Positions 17,809 through 26,417 of a stretch of 64,000 bases of DNA are shown here, one piece after another. The notes under the pieces were generated by a model. It made no database searches. It had not been told where the DNA came from and saw only the letters and a list, made by a program, of their open reading frames with translations. The DNA is taken from positions 19,061 through 83,060 of the forward strand of contig DDUU01000021.1 in the NCBI GenBank assembly GCA_002344965.1, in the 5' to 3' direction. Positions within the stretch are counted from its first letter, which is position 1; every line of letters begins with the position of its first letter. The translations under genes and the position numbers were made by a program. This DNA comes from Candidatus Tepidiaquacellales bacterium UBA2330. GTDB lineage: Bacteria; Bacteroidota; Ignavibacteria; Tepidaquicellales; Tepidaquicellaceae.

Positions 17809-18255
17809 CTATTTTACTTTTATCTTGGCGGAAAAATTTTGATTTGCCATTTTGCAGACGCCGTCAGATACAGTGCAGTATCCGAATTTAACTTTTCCGG
17901 TAATCGTAATTGTAGAACCGCTGGCTGCATTATCCGGAACTCTGAAATTATATTTTACTTTTGAGTTGCTGATATATTCGCCGTCTCCGCCGGAATAATC
18001 CTGAAATCCGTTTCCTTCTATTCCGCCGGATGTAAGATCCATTGTGACACCCGGATCTTTCGGGATCTTAACTTTTGATCCGGTCTTAAAAGAAATAGTC
18101 AAAACTCCTGACTCTCCCGGACTGTAAGATTTTTTATTTGCGCTTGCGCTGACACCCGGTGCTGATGATCCGGATTCATTAATACTCATTCCTGTCATCA
18201 ATGGAAATATTATCAAGATGACAACAAAAAATGCTGTTTTTTTTATAAATTTCAA
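17809..18255 (-). CDS. Secreted DsbD N-terminal-domain-like protein
   Basis: A 148-residue protein with a signal peptide (residues ~1-22) and one immunoglobulin-like domain that resembles the periplasmic alpha domain of thiol:disulfide interchange protein DsbD. It has SYSPGESGVLTISF, a region of strands, and a cysteine pair near the end (GYCTVSDGVCKM, C-x6-C) where DsbD-alpha has its redox pair. The membrane beta domain and thioredoxin gamma domain are absent, so it would be a free-standing reductase partner or a redox-sensing domain. First gene of a close-set run with lpxH (18 bases). The assignment rests on pattern resemblance. Confidence 0.65.
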   Translation of the reverse strand: MKFIKKTAFFVVILIIFPLMTGMSINESGSSAPGVSASANKKSYSPGESGVLTISFKTGSKVKIPKDPGVTMDLTSGGIEGNGFQDYSGGDGEYISNSKVKYNFRVPDNAASGSTITITGKVKFGYCTVSDGVCKMANQNFSAKIKVK

Positions 18256-18324
18256 CTTTATTACTCCTGTTTTTTATTTAAAAATATACTCATTTTGATT
18301 TTTTATACAAAGACAATAGTCAGT

Positions 18325-18372
18325 CAAGTTACAAGTTTCAAGTTTCAAGTTTCAAGTTTCAAATTACAAGTT
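18325..18372. repeat. 7-bp tandem repeat (CAAGTTT)
   Basis: CAAGTTT is repeated four times in a row with imperfect flanking copies (CAAGTTA, CAAATTA). It lies in the 310-bp gap between the DsbD-like and folE2 genes and is complementary to the AACTTGAAA elements of the next array. Confidence 0.8.
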
Positions 18373-18429
18373 GCTGGTTTCGGCATAATATTTTTGATTA
18401 TAGAAATTTTGTTAATAAAATTAACTATT

Positions 18430-18560
18430 AACTTGAAATAAAATATTTGTAACTTGAAATTAATTATTCGTAACTTGAAATTAATTATTCGTAACTTGAA
18501 ATTAATTATTCGTAACTTGAAATTAATTATTCGTAACTTGAAACTCGTAATTCGTAATTA
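18430..18560. repeat. 21-bp tandem repeat (GTAACTTGAAATTAATTATTC)
   Basis: The 21-base unit beginning GTAACTTGAAATTAATTATT recurs about four to five times with almost no change. A degenerate copy leads (AACTTGAAATAAAATATTT) and a diverged tail follows (AACTTGAAACTCGTAATTCG). It ends just before the folE2 stop. The rest of the gap (18256-18324 and 18373-18429) shows only AT-rich sequence that probably holds the promoter of the DsbD-like gene. Confidence 0.9.
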
Positions 18561-18565
18561 TCTTT

Positions 18566-19414
18566 TCAGTATCTTCTTATTATATGATCACCGCCGGAAC
18601 CGTTCATAAAATTTTTATGAGATTCAATATGCGCATAAGCATTATGGTTATGAATGCTTTCAAAATTCTCTGCTTCGACGCTGTACCAGATTATGTTTTT
18701 TATTTTTTTAAGTTTTAAAACTACGTTTCGTACAAGATCTTCGACAAACACCGGATTTTCATAAGCTCTTTCGGTAACATATCTTTCATCTTCTCTTTTC
18801 AGAAGTGAAAACAATTCACAGCTCGCGCTTGACTCTGCAACTTTAATTATATCTTCAATCCATACAGTATTGCGGAATCTGACCGATATTGTAACTTCAC
18901 CTCTCTGATTATGAGCGCCGTATTTTGAAATGTTTTTTGAGCACGGACAAAGTGTCGTAACGGGCACTTTAACAGTCAGTACAAAATCTTTTTTCTTCCC
19001 GGACCTGACAGCATGAAATTTAACGGAATAATCTATAAGAGAAGGCTTTCCGGTTACAGGCGCTTTCTTCATTTTGAAATAAGGGAATTCAATTTCAATG
19101 TGAGATGAATTTGAATTCAGTCTCTTCTGCATATTTACAAGAATCAAATCTATTGAATCAACATGAATCTCACGTGTTTCACACTGAAGTATTTCGACAA
19201 ACCTGCTCATATGTGTTCCTTTAAATTCTTTCGGAAGATCAACGGTCATTGAAACTGTGGCAATCGTGTGCTGAAGTTCATTATCCTTATCTCTGACTGC
19301 AAACGGATATTTAAGATTTTTTACGCCTACTTTATCAATCGGTAACTCTCTGAGATCGGTTTGATTTTGTGTATCCGGAAGTTTAGTTACTGCTTCAGTA
19401 ACAACTTTTTTCAA
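18566..19414 (-). CDS. folE2: GTP cyclohydrolase FolE2 (type IB)
   Basis: Converts GTP to dihydroneopterin triphosphate, the first step of folate (and queuosine) synthesis. The 282 residues and signatures PDTQNQTDLRELPIDKVGVK, KGTHMSRFVEIL, TTLCPCSKNISKYGAHNQRG identify the metal-flexible type IB enzyme, which is unrelated in sequence to FolE. The CPCSK cysteine is the metal ligand. It is the last gene of a minus-strand run beginning at ispD, with the Nudix gene 81 bases upstream. Homologues are often induced by zinc shortage, but no Zur site was recognised here. Confidence 0.95.
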   Translation of the reverse strand: MKKVVTEAVTKLPDTQNQTDLRELPIDKVGVKNLKYPFAVRDKDNELQHTIATVSMTVDLPKEFKGTHMSRFVEILQCETREIHVDSIDLILVNMQKRLNSNSSHIEIEFPYFKMKKAPVTGKPSLIDYSVKFHAVRSGKKKDFVLTVKVPVTTLCPCSKNISKYGAHNQRGEVTISVRFRNTVWIEDIIKVAESSASCELFSLLKREDERYVTERAYENPVFVEDLVRNVVLKLKKIKNIIWYSVEAENFESIHNHNAYAHIESHKNFMNGSGGDHIIRRY

Positions 19415-19495
19415 AATATTTCCTTTTTTAATTAAATTTAATACTTATTGCACGGTTTGTTAAACCTATCGAGTAATTTTAAAATTTCAGATTTT

Positions 19496-19963
19496 TTAAA
19501 TTATTTCCTTTATTTCAGGAAAACCTGCGCAGTCAAGCGATATAAAAAACGGTTCGTCTTTATCTTCATAAATTCTGCTCCATATAAATTTTTTATCTGT
19601 TTCGGGAATGTTATGACTGTTGAATTGATCGGGGTGAATGAATAAGAAATTTCCTTCAATACAGTCAGCGGGAATTTCAGAGATCCTGGGTTTATATTTC
19701 ATCAGAAAGATCATTACATTTCCGATGTGAGGATATTTATTCTCCGTCACAATGCCTGCGAGTTTCCAGTCGCTGCTTACGGAGTTTATGCCGCATTCTT
19801 CCATTGCTTCCCTTACTGCACAATGAACGGGTGACTCAGCTGAAGCTGTTTCCACTTTTCCGCCCGGTGGAGAGATCAGACCTTTATTCGGATTTTTCTG
19901 TCTTTCCATCAGAAGATATTCACCTTTGTCATTTTGTATATATAATAGAGTGGCAAGTATCAT
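19496..19963 (-). CDS. Nudix hydrolase (MutT-like)
   Basis: A 155-residue Nudix-fold pyrophosphatase that cleaves nucleoside diphosphates linked to another group. The Nudix box is GGKVETASAESPVHCAVREAMEEC, with the REAMEECG helix intact. There are two extra residues between the GGKVE turn and the next Glu compared with the canonical spacing, which may alter metal geometry. MILATLLYIQNDKGEYLLMERQKNPNKGLISPPGG is the usual first strand pair. It could be a housecleaning 8-oxo-dGTP-type enzyme or could remove triphosphates after FolE2, encoded next to it; the sequence does not decide. Confidence 0.85.
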   Translation of the reverse strand: MILATLLYIQNDKGEYLLMERQKNPNKGLISPPGGKVETASAESPVHCAVREAMEECGINSVSSDWKLAGIVTENKYPHIGNVMIFLMKYKPRISEIPADCIEGNFLFIHPDQFNSHNIPETDKKFIWSRIYEDKDEPFFISLDCAGFPEIKEII

Positions 19964-19972
19964 TATGAGATA

Positions 19973-21877
19973 TTAATCTTTATCTCCGAAACCGAATTTC
20001 AGTTTACCTTTCTTAAATGCGGGCTTTGATTCTTCAATTGGTTTTTCTTCAAAGACGGTAATTTTCTCTTTGTCAATTTCTTCAATCTCATCCGTTTTAA
20101 TATTATCGGTAATCTCAGAAGGTCGGATATTTATCTGGATGTCTGTAATACCTGAAATTTCAGTTTCTTCTGAAAATTCTTTAAGCGGAGTAATATCTTT
20201 AACACCGGTTTTTCTGTGCTGTTTTAGAATATGCGGTTGTTGCTGCATTTTATCTGACTCAGATAAAATATCTATATCTGCGCCAGTTTCCTTAATATCA
20301 ACAAAATTAATTGTTTCATCAGATGTATCGACAGTATTTTCTCTCTTCTTTTCAAATTCTTCTTCTTTTTTTCCGATAATTGAAAATTCACCTTCGCCTT
20401 CGTATGTTCCGGTTTCCGTCATATCGACAAATATTTCTGGTTTTACCAAAACATCATCTGTTTCATCCTTGCTAATCCCGCCGAGAGAAATTTTATCTAC
20501 TCTTTCTCTCATCAGATATTTCTCTTTATATTCGCTGTACATTCCGGCTTTATATAATTTATTTGAAATAGCGAGAGATTTTATTTTCAGCTCATGCTCA
20601 TTAACGCCAGCAAGTCTGTTTTCTATTACAACATGTTCTCCTTTAATCAGCACATCGGATATATCCTTTACAGTAAGATTCTGAATAATGAATTCACTTA
20701 CGCTTTCGCCGGTAATTTCCGGCGCTGAAAGCGTATTACGAAGATCATCAATAGAAAAGAATATAAAATCAGCAGATTTATTTCTTTCGACTGAACCAGT
20801 AACATTGGATAATCCGAAAAGCAAAGAAGGATTTTTTACGGCCATTTTAATTACTGATTCATACTGCAGAGAACTTTTGGGAATTATATTGGACAATATT
20901 TTCAGTTCGGTGAGAATATTCTTTCCGGTATAACCGGTTCCGATAATAATATTCAGACCTGAAAAAAGCAGCTCATCAATATCTATTTTCCTGCCGGCAA
21001 GATTCAGATAATCTGAAGGCGATATCAGAACAGAAGCGTTTTTCTTTTTCAGAATATCAAGCTCAATCTGATTTATCTGAGTCGGATTATAGACGACGGT
21101 TGAAGAATTAATCAGATCCATTTCTGATAATACCGTAATTAACGGCTTGCCGAAAATTTTCTTTACGGATTCGATTACTGTTTGCGAGACCGAAGCTTCG
21201 ATAAAAAACTTTGCTCCGGACTGAGCAAGTGATTTTTTTATGGACGAAAGGGAATAGTTATTTATCTGTTCATCAGGTATTAATCCTACCGACAAGGAAT
21301 TTACCAAACCGCTGTCTGCTTGATCCGAACCAAGAATATTCTGATCAAAAGCTCTGAGGTCAAAATACTGTTTGAATTTATTATTACCTGTAAACACTCT
21401 GTCAAAAACGCTTTTTGAAATACAGCTGCTGGATTCACTGATAAAGACTTCACCGTTTTTCAGAGCTTTTTTATGACTGATGTTAAGAAGTTCAGACATA
21501 ATGCCTGAATTAAAATCATCAGAAATAAAATTTTCAACAAGTCTCAGCGAATGCCAGGTTCTCAGATTTTCATAGCTGCATTTGCCGAGAAAATGGCTGC
21601 AGAGAGAGAATGAAGAATTCAAAGCGGAATTAAAAAATCCCGGCATGACAATTTTGTCTTTTGCGTCAATTATTACGGCATCAGGATTTTTAGATACAAA
21701 TTCTTTTTCGCTGAATTTATTTTCAAAGTCAGTTAAAAATATCTTCCCGTTTTTCAGTATAACGGTAAAGTAACCTGCGGAAGAATTTTTATCCAGCGTA
21801 AGAACCAGTCCGTTTTTAATTACTGTAAATTTATCCTGCAAAATGTTTGCATTTTTTTCCTGAACTAATTTAATCAC
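19973..21877 (-). CDS. Amidohydrolase-like protein lacking metal ligands
   Basis: A 634-residue protein. Residues ~18-430 follow the amidohydrolase superfamily layout: beta sandwich strands (VIKNGLVLTL, ILKNGKIFLTD), MPGF at 78-81, and the closing NPSLLFGLSNVTGSVERNKSADFIFFSIDDL. The catalytic HxH that should follow MPGF is Ala85 and Asn87 (NSALNSS), and no replacement His cluster is evident, so it is probably not a hydrolase. Residues ~430-634 are acidic/lysine-rich and likely disordered, ending KLKFGFGDKD. The start overlaps the upstream asparaginase-like gene by 4 bases (ATGA), indicating coupled translation. A structural or regulatory role is inferred only. Confidence 0.7.
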   Translation of the reverse strand: MIKLVQEKNANILQDKFTVIKNGLVLTLDKNSSAGYFTVILKNGKIFLTDFENKFSEKEFVSKNPDAVIIDAKDKIVMPGFFNSALNSSFSLCSHFLGKCSYENLRTWHSLRLVENFISDDFNSGIMSELLNISHKKALKNGEVFISESSSCISKSVFDRVFTGNNKFKQYFDLRAFDQNILGSDQADSGLVNSLSVGLIPDEQINNYSLSSIKKSLAQSGAKFFIEASVSQTVIESVKKIFGKPLITVLSEMDLINSSTVVYNPTQINQIELDILKKKNASVLISPSDYLNLAGRKIDIDELLFSGLNIIIGTGYTGKNILTELKILSNIIPKSSLQYESVIKMAVKNPSLLFGLSNVTGSVERNKSADFIFFSIDDLRNTLSAPEITGESVSEFIIQNLTVKDISDVLIKGEHVVIENRLAGVNEHELKIKSLAISNKLYKAGMYSEYKEKYLMRERVDKISLGGISKDETDDVLVKPEIFVDMTETGTYEGEGEFSIIGKKEEEFEKKRENTVDTSDETINFVDIKETGADIDILSESDKMQQQPHILKQHRKTGVKDITPLKEFSEETEISGITDIQINIRPSEITDNIKTDEIEEIDKEKITVFEEKPIEESKPAFKKGKLKFGFGDKD

Positions 21878-22833
21878 AAATCTTCGATAATAAATTTTTC
21901 ATTAATAAAATAATCACTTTCATTGAGTGAATTGTCGTCATTTTTATATACCGCATACTGAAATCCTTCTCTGACGCTGAATGCGCCGTATTCTCCCTTT
22001 ACATTAAGAGCAATAAATCCAACCTGATAAATATGATCTCTGTTAATATCTGAAAGCTTATTCAGTTTATAAACTCTTTCGCAAGCAAGACGGCACGCTT
22101 CTGTCGGAGACTTTCCGTTTCTCATAAGCTCTACAATGAGAAAACTTCCGCAGGCGCGGATACATTCTTCGCCTCTTCCGGTAGAAGCAGCTCCTCCGAT
22201 CTCTCCGTCCACATATAATCCGGAACCGATGATCGGACTGTCGCCGACTCTTCCTTTAAGTTTCCATGCCATTCCGCTTGTAGTGCATGATGCGGAAATG
22301 TGACCTTCCTTATCGATCGCCACCATTCCGATAGTATCGTGATTTCCGTCCGCATTAATTTTATTTATAATCTCTTTTTTAGCAAGAAAATCATCCGTAT
22401 GTATTTCTTCTGCTTTCCTTCCGCCGGAAGCTTTCCACTGATGAAATCTTCTGATTGAATTTTCAGTCAGCAGACTTTCGGGTCTGAATCCGTTTTTTAA
22501 AGCAAAGTCATAAGCGCCGTCACCTGCAAGTATTGTGTGTTCCGTATTTTCAAGAATGAGTCTTGCAAGACTTATCGGATTCTTAATATTCTCAAGACTG
22601 ATAACCGATCCGATCCTCGCCCGCCAGTCCATGATAGCTGCGTCCAGCGTAACGCTGCCTTCACAGTCCGGAAGTCCGCCGAAACCGACGCTCAGAACTT
22701 CAGGATCATCCTCGGAAATTTTCACTCCCATCTCAACAGCGTCAAGAGAATTTCCTCCGTCTTTAAGGATCCTGTACGCTTCTTCATTTGCGGCGAGTCC
22801 GTGTTTCCATGTAGAGATTACAACAGGTTCCAT
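21874..22833 (-). CDS. N4-(beta-N-acetylglucosaminyl)-L-asparaginase / isoaspartyl peptidase family
   Basis: Ntn-hydrolase of the glycosylasparaginase family, 319 residues. The precursor cuts itself before the nucleophile Thr167 in GNHDTIGMVAID, yielding alpha and beta chains. The substrate-side motifs TSGMAWKLKGRVGDSPIIGSG and GGAASTGRGEECIR match family members. Known activity is cleavage of the GlcNAc-Asn bond or of aspartyl amides. Residues 1-30 show no signal peptide, so it is probably cytoplasmic. It is between the esterase and the amidohydrolase-like gene in a tight operon. Confidence 0.9.
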   Translation of the reverse strand: MEPVVISTWKHGLAANEEAYRILKDGGNSLDAVEMGVKISEDDPEVLSVGFGGLPDCEGSVTLDAAIMDWRARIGSVISLENIKNPISLARLILENTEHTILAGDGAYDFALKNGFRPESLLTENSIRRFHQWKASGGRKAEEIHTDDFLAKKEIINKINADGNHDTIGMVAIDKEGHISASCTTSGMAWKLKGRVGDSPIIGSGLYVDGEIGGAASTGRGEECIRACGSFLIVELMRNGKSPTEACRLACERVYKLNKLSDINRDHIYQVGFIALNVKGEYGAFSVREGFQYAVYKNDDNSLNESDYFINEKFIIEDL

Positions 22834-22854
22834 GCAATATAATAATTTTTAAAA

Positions 22855-23886
22855 TTAATTTTTTATGTGCTTAGAAATTGTTTCGAAAGTTCTGTCAAAT
22901 CTGTATGCAATGTTCATATGTCCGTCATTAAATTCTTCATGTATATATTTTATATTATTTTTATTCAGTTTTTCACAAAATATTCTGGCGCCGATGTGCA
23001 GGTTATATTCATCTCTGATTCCTGCATCGAGATAAATCAGTTTCAGTTTTTTCAAAGCGGAAGAATATTTTTTTACAAGTCTTACAGGGTCGTGAGCAAG
23101 CCATTTATTAAATACTTTTAAATCAGGTTCACCTGTATACACATCATACGGCAGATCGAAATTATAACCTTTTGTTTTCAAAGCTTTTGGATTAGGGGAG
23201 AAACAGCTTGCCATACCAATGGTGTTCAGCATATCGAAAAAATTCTTTGGTTTGGGCTGATCGAAATTTAGTTTTTTCTTTATAAAAATCTCAACTCCTT
23301 TGTGGCCTTTTCCGAACTGTTCAAATCCAATCAGCGCTTTGGGAAAGTCCGGCATGTAGCAGTATTCAAAAGCCATATCTCCTGAAGTGGAGCACATCAG
23401 TCCGAAGACTTCAGGATTTCTCATTGCGAGAATAACCGCTCCGTATCCTCCGCTGGATTTTCCGCATACAGCACGGCTAATGCTTTGAGGAAGCGTGCGG
23501 AATTTTAAATCAATATAAGGTACAAGCTCGCGGATAATATAATCTTCATACTTTCCTGTAGCGGTTGAATTTATAAACTGACTGCCGCCGTATTTTGTAA
23601 TGCAGTCCGGCATTACAACTATCATCTCTTTCATTTTTCCGGAAGAGATTAGACGGTCAAGCCGCTGATGAATATTTTCCGAAAGAAAAGAAAAGTTTAA
23701 ATGCGAAATGCCTTTACCTGTAAATCCTGAAATAAGAAATGCTACCGGAAATCTTTTATTTAGCGAAGAAAAATACGAAGGCGGAAGATAGACCGGAAAG
23801 TCTCTGATATACGGATCATTGAGAGGATTACCTTTCAGAATTCCGCTTTCAAAAGTTTCAAGTACGACCGATCCCTTTTCTTTCAT
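22855..23886 (-). CDS. Alpha/beta hydrolase, putative esterase family
   Basis: A 343-residue protein with the esterase D / antigen 85-like layout: RDFPVYLPPSYFSSLNKRFPVAFLISGF, then the nucleophile Ser144 in GKSSGG, and an acid/His pair near the C-terminus (LDAGIRDEYNLH, NDGHMNI). No signal peptide is visible. It probably hydrolyses short acyl or aromatic esters; the natural substrate is not evident. It lies 21 bases upstream of the asparaginase-like gene and 54 downstream of ispD on the same strand. Confidence 0.85.
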   Translation of the reverse strand: MKEKGSVVLETFESGILKGNPLNDPYIRDFPVYLPPSYFSSLNKRFPVAFLISGFTGKGISHLNFSFLSENIHQRLDRLISSGKMKEMIVVMPDCITKYGGSQFINSTATGKYEDYIIRELVPYIDLKFRTLPQSISRAVCGKSSGGYGAVILAMRNPEVFGLMCSTSGDMAFEYCYMPDFPKALIGFEQFGKGHKGVEIFIKKKLNFDQPKPKNFFDMLNTIGMASCFSPNPKALKTKGYNFDLPYDVYTGEPDLKVFNKWLAHDPVRLVKKYSSALKKLKLIYLDAGIRDEYNLHIGARIFCEKLNKNNIKYIHEEFNDGHMNIAYRFDRTFETISKHIKN

Positions 23887-23940
23887 TATACTGTTATAGA
23901 ATTCACGTTTCCGTCTCTGCTGAACTAACCGTTAAAACGG

Positions 23941-24642
23941 TTAACTGTCACTACCTTCCGACAAAATTCTCTTCGCTTCACCCAGATCCTTCCTCTCAGT
24001 TATCTTCACATTGCTTTTTTCACCCGGTATCACTTTTACTTTATATCCGTATTTCTCAACTATAGAAGACTCATCGGTTCCGGTAAATCCGTCTTTATAC
24101 GACCTCAAAAAACATTTCTGAAGTATTTCAGATCCGAATGCCTGCGGGGTCTGAACTGTTACGACACCATCTCTGTCTATGGTTTCCTTAATTAAAAAAT
24201 TTTTATCCGTCCTTTTCAAAGTATCACTGACGGCAATACCCGGAACAGCGCAGCCGAATTTATCCGCCGCCTCTATCACTTCACGGATGAGTTTCGCCGA
24301 AACAAGAGGTCTGACCGCGTCATGAATAAGAACAATGTCTTTTTTCCCTAAGTCAAGATTTATTAATGCGTTATAAACCGAGTCCTGTCTGCGCTTCCCG
24401 CCTTCGACAACTTTCTTTACTTTGATAAAATTGTTTTTCCTGATTATGGAGCAGATCCTGATGAAATTTTCCGGAGCTGCCGCAATAATTATTTCATCAA
24501 TTCCTTTTACATCATGAAATTTTTTTACAGTATGAGTAAGTATTTCATCACCGTTTATTTTCAGAAATTGCTTCGGTATTTTGCTTCCGAATCTCACTCC
24601 GCTGCCGGATGCCGGTATTATGACTTTTACGGCTCTCTTCAA
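23941..24642 (-). CDS. ispD: 2-C-methyl-D-erythritol 4-phosphate cytidylyltransferase
   Basis: Third step of the MEP isoprenoid pathway: joins CTP and methylerythritol phosphate. The 233 residues show the glycine-rich CTP site IIPASGSGVRFGSKIPKQF, HDAVRPLVS, and TDESSIVEKYG, as in IspD. It appears to be the first gene of the minus-strand run that extends to folE2. A 7-bp inverted repeat overlaps its stop but has no T-tract, so read-through into the esterase gene is likely. Confidence 0.95.
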   Translation of the reverse strand: MKRAVKVIIPASGSGVRFGSKIPKQFLKINGDEILTHTVKKFHDVKGIDEIIIAAAPENFIRICSIIRKNNFIKVKKVVEGGKRRQDSVYNALINLDLGKKDIVLIHDAVRPLVSAKLIREVIEAADKFGCAVPGIAVSDTLKRTDKNFLIKETIDRDGVVTVQTPQAFGSEILQKCFLRSYKDGFTGTDESSIVEKYGYKVKVIPGEKSNVKITERKDLGEAKRILSEGSDS

Positions 24643-24975
24643 TTCTGCTCAGATTTTTTTATTCTGATCAATTCCGGTTCGATGAAAATTAAATTCTGGA
24701 TTAACTTCCTGCTGCTGATAAAAAATTTGTTTTGTAAAAATAATCAAATTAAAAACTTATTACGATATATAATTTTTTAAATTCAGAAAAGAAAAGTAAA
24801 ACAGCAGCAGAATTTGATTTAAGAAAAAATTTTTTGTGAATTCAGAATATACTGCTGAAAATTATATGACGGCTCCGGAAATTTCTATCAATTCACTTTT
24901 ATACGGGGTTATAGCTTAATGCCCGATAACAGATATTCACATATATTTTTTTTATGAGAAAGGTTATTTTGACAA
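24643..24975. other. Divergent intergenic region
   Basis: This 333-bp AT-rich gap separates ispD (leftward) from a small membrane protein (rightward), so it should hold promoters for both operons. I found no tRNA-like fold, no clear inverted repeat and no convincing small gene in it. Confidence 0.5.
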
Positions 24976-25440
24976 ATGAAAAATACATATATAGCTTTAT
25001 ATGTGCTTAGCTTTTTAATTTTTATTTTTACACTGTCAGGCGGTTCACTGACACGCCCAGTTTTTGAATCTTTGTCAGAGAAGACAATTGAAAAGACGGG
25101 TTTCAAAAAATCATACGTTCAGTCCTTTGACAGCAGAATTGACGATATGATATTCAAATCAAAACAGATAGAGCTCCAGATAGAAAAAATTAAGAATTTT
25201 TTCTCTTCGGATAAAATTGATGAAAGCAAATATTCAAAAGAGGAAAGCAAAATGCTTGAGAATTCTGTTTATGTACCTCTTAAGAATATGTTAATTATGG
25301 TTTACCGCTTTCTTACGGTTGTTCTTTCCGTTTTTATACTTTTTACAGCTGTGATAATTCAGCTTTTCTCAAGAGGAATTGAATTACGAAAAAGGGTGGC
25401 AAGACTTGAAGCTGCGTTGTATTCCGGAAACCGCGCATGA
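24976..25440 (+). CDS. Small two-TM membrane protein, unknown function
   Basis: A 154-residue protein not recognised from any family. It has an N-terminal membrane segment (~5-25), a periplasmic or cytoplasmic helical stretch rich in Lys/Glu/Ile with coiled-coil character (~50-95), a second membrane segment (~105-130), and a basic tail ending RKRVARLEAALYSG. Its stop overlaps the ATG of the tsaC-like gene by 4 bases, so the two are translationally coupled. It may organise a complex at the membrane; nothing more can be said. Confidence 0.75.
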   Translation: MKNTYIALYVLSFLIFIFTLSGGSLTRPVFESLSEKTIEKTGFKKSYVQSFDSRIDDMIFKSKQIELQIEKIKNFFSSDKIDESKYSKEESKMLENSVYVPLKNMLIMVYRFLTVVLSVFILFTAVIIQLFSRGIELRKRVARLEAALYSGNRA

Positions 25441-26417
25441 CGAAAATAATTACTGACATTGAGACTGCAGCTGAAGAGATCCGTAAAGGAAACATAGCGG
25501 GTCTGCCGACCGAAACAGTTTACGGACTCGGAGCAGATGCATTAAATGACGCGGCGGTTATTAAAATATTTGAATCAAAAGACAGACCGGTATTTAATCC
25601 TGTCATTGTTCATATTCAGGATGCAGATGAAATTGAAAAATACAGCTTCGAAATTCCGGATAGAGTATATGACCTTGCGGAAAAATTTTCCCCGGGACCG
25701 CTTACTTTTATTCTAAAGAAAACAAATATTATCTCAGATCTTGTAACTGCCGGCAATGACAGCGTAGGGCTTAGAATTCCGTCAAATCATATATTCAGGG
25801 AAGTGCTGAGACTTGCTGAAACTCCTGTCGCCGCTCCGTCAGCAAACAGGTCAGGCAGGATATCGCCGACTACCGCTGAGGAAGTATTAAAAGAAATGAA
25901 CGGCAAAATTAATTATATACTGGACGGAGGAAAATGTGAAATTGGAATTGAATCCACAGTCTTAAGTTTTTTAAATAATGAAATAAGAATATTAAGACAC
26001 GGATATATTACTAAGGAAGATATTGAAAAAGTGACAGGTAAAATAAATGACAGGATCATTAATAATAATATAGATCAGGAATCTGCCGGAAATATTTCAC
26101 CCGGAATGCTGAAGATACATTACGCTCCGGCTACTCCTTTATATAAATGTATTGAACCGGAAACTGCGGAGAGCATTACAGGACTTAAAACGGGTATTCT
26201 TGATTTCGCAAAATACAGGAATCTAAAGGAAATCGTTTTCAACCTTTATTCCGATCTGCGGAAGCTTGATGAATCAGGATTTGACATACTTTTATACAAA
26301 GAGATTGAAAACCACGGACTGGGAGCTGCCGTTAATGACAGATTAAAAAGAGCCGGATCAGGTGAAATAATACTGTCTGAAAATTCATATAAAATAATCA
26401 ACAATACTAATGAGTGA
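25437..26417 (+). CDS. tsaC: Threonylcarbamoyl-AMP synthase (Sua5/YrdC type)
   Basis: Makes threonylcarbamoyl-AMP from threonine, bicarbonate and ATP for the t6A modification of tRNAs. The 326 residues consist of the YrdC domain (GLPTETVYGLGADA, KDRPVFNPVIVHI, GPLTFILKKT, PVAAPSANRSGRISPT) plus the Sua5 C-terminal domain after SPGMLKIHYAPATP. The long Sua5 form is thus present rather than the short TsaC. The gene is coupled to the membrane protein before it (ATGA) and overlaps the next gene by 8 bases. Confidence 0.95.
   Translation: MTKIITDIETAAEEIRKGNIAGLPTETVYGLGADALNDAAVIKIFESKDRPVFNPVIVHIQDADEIEKYSFEIPDRVYDLAEKFSPGPLTFILKKTNIISDLVTAGNDSVGLRIPSNHIFREVLRLAETPVAAPSANRSGRISPTTAEEVLKEMNGKINYILDGGKCEIGIESTVLSFLNNEIRILRHGYITKEDIEKVTGKINDRIINNNIDQESAGNISPGMLKIHYAPATPLYKCIEPETAESITGLKTGILDFAKYRNLKEIVFNLYSDLRKLDESGFDILLYKEIENHGLGAAVNDRLKRAGSGEIILSENSYKIINNTNE

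Noticed and set aside
20070..20684. 204-codon frame antisense to the amidohydrolase-like gene
   Set aside because: Ser/Ile-rich shadow of the coding strand with no domain and no start signals.
23927..23942. AACCGTT-AA-AACGGTT inverted repeat at the ispD stop as terminator
   Set aside because: No T-tract on the minus strand and the downstream genes look co-transcribed.
24514..24780. 88-codon frame running from ispD antisense into the intergenic gap
   Set aside because: Composition is Phe/Ile/Lys/Asn noise of AT-rich DNA; mostly overlaps ispD.
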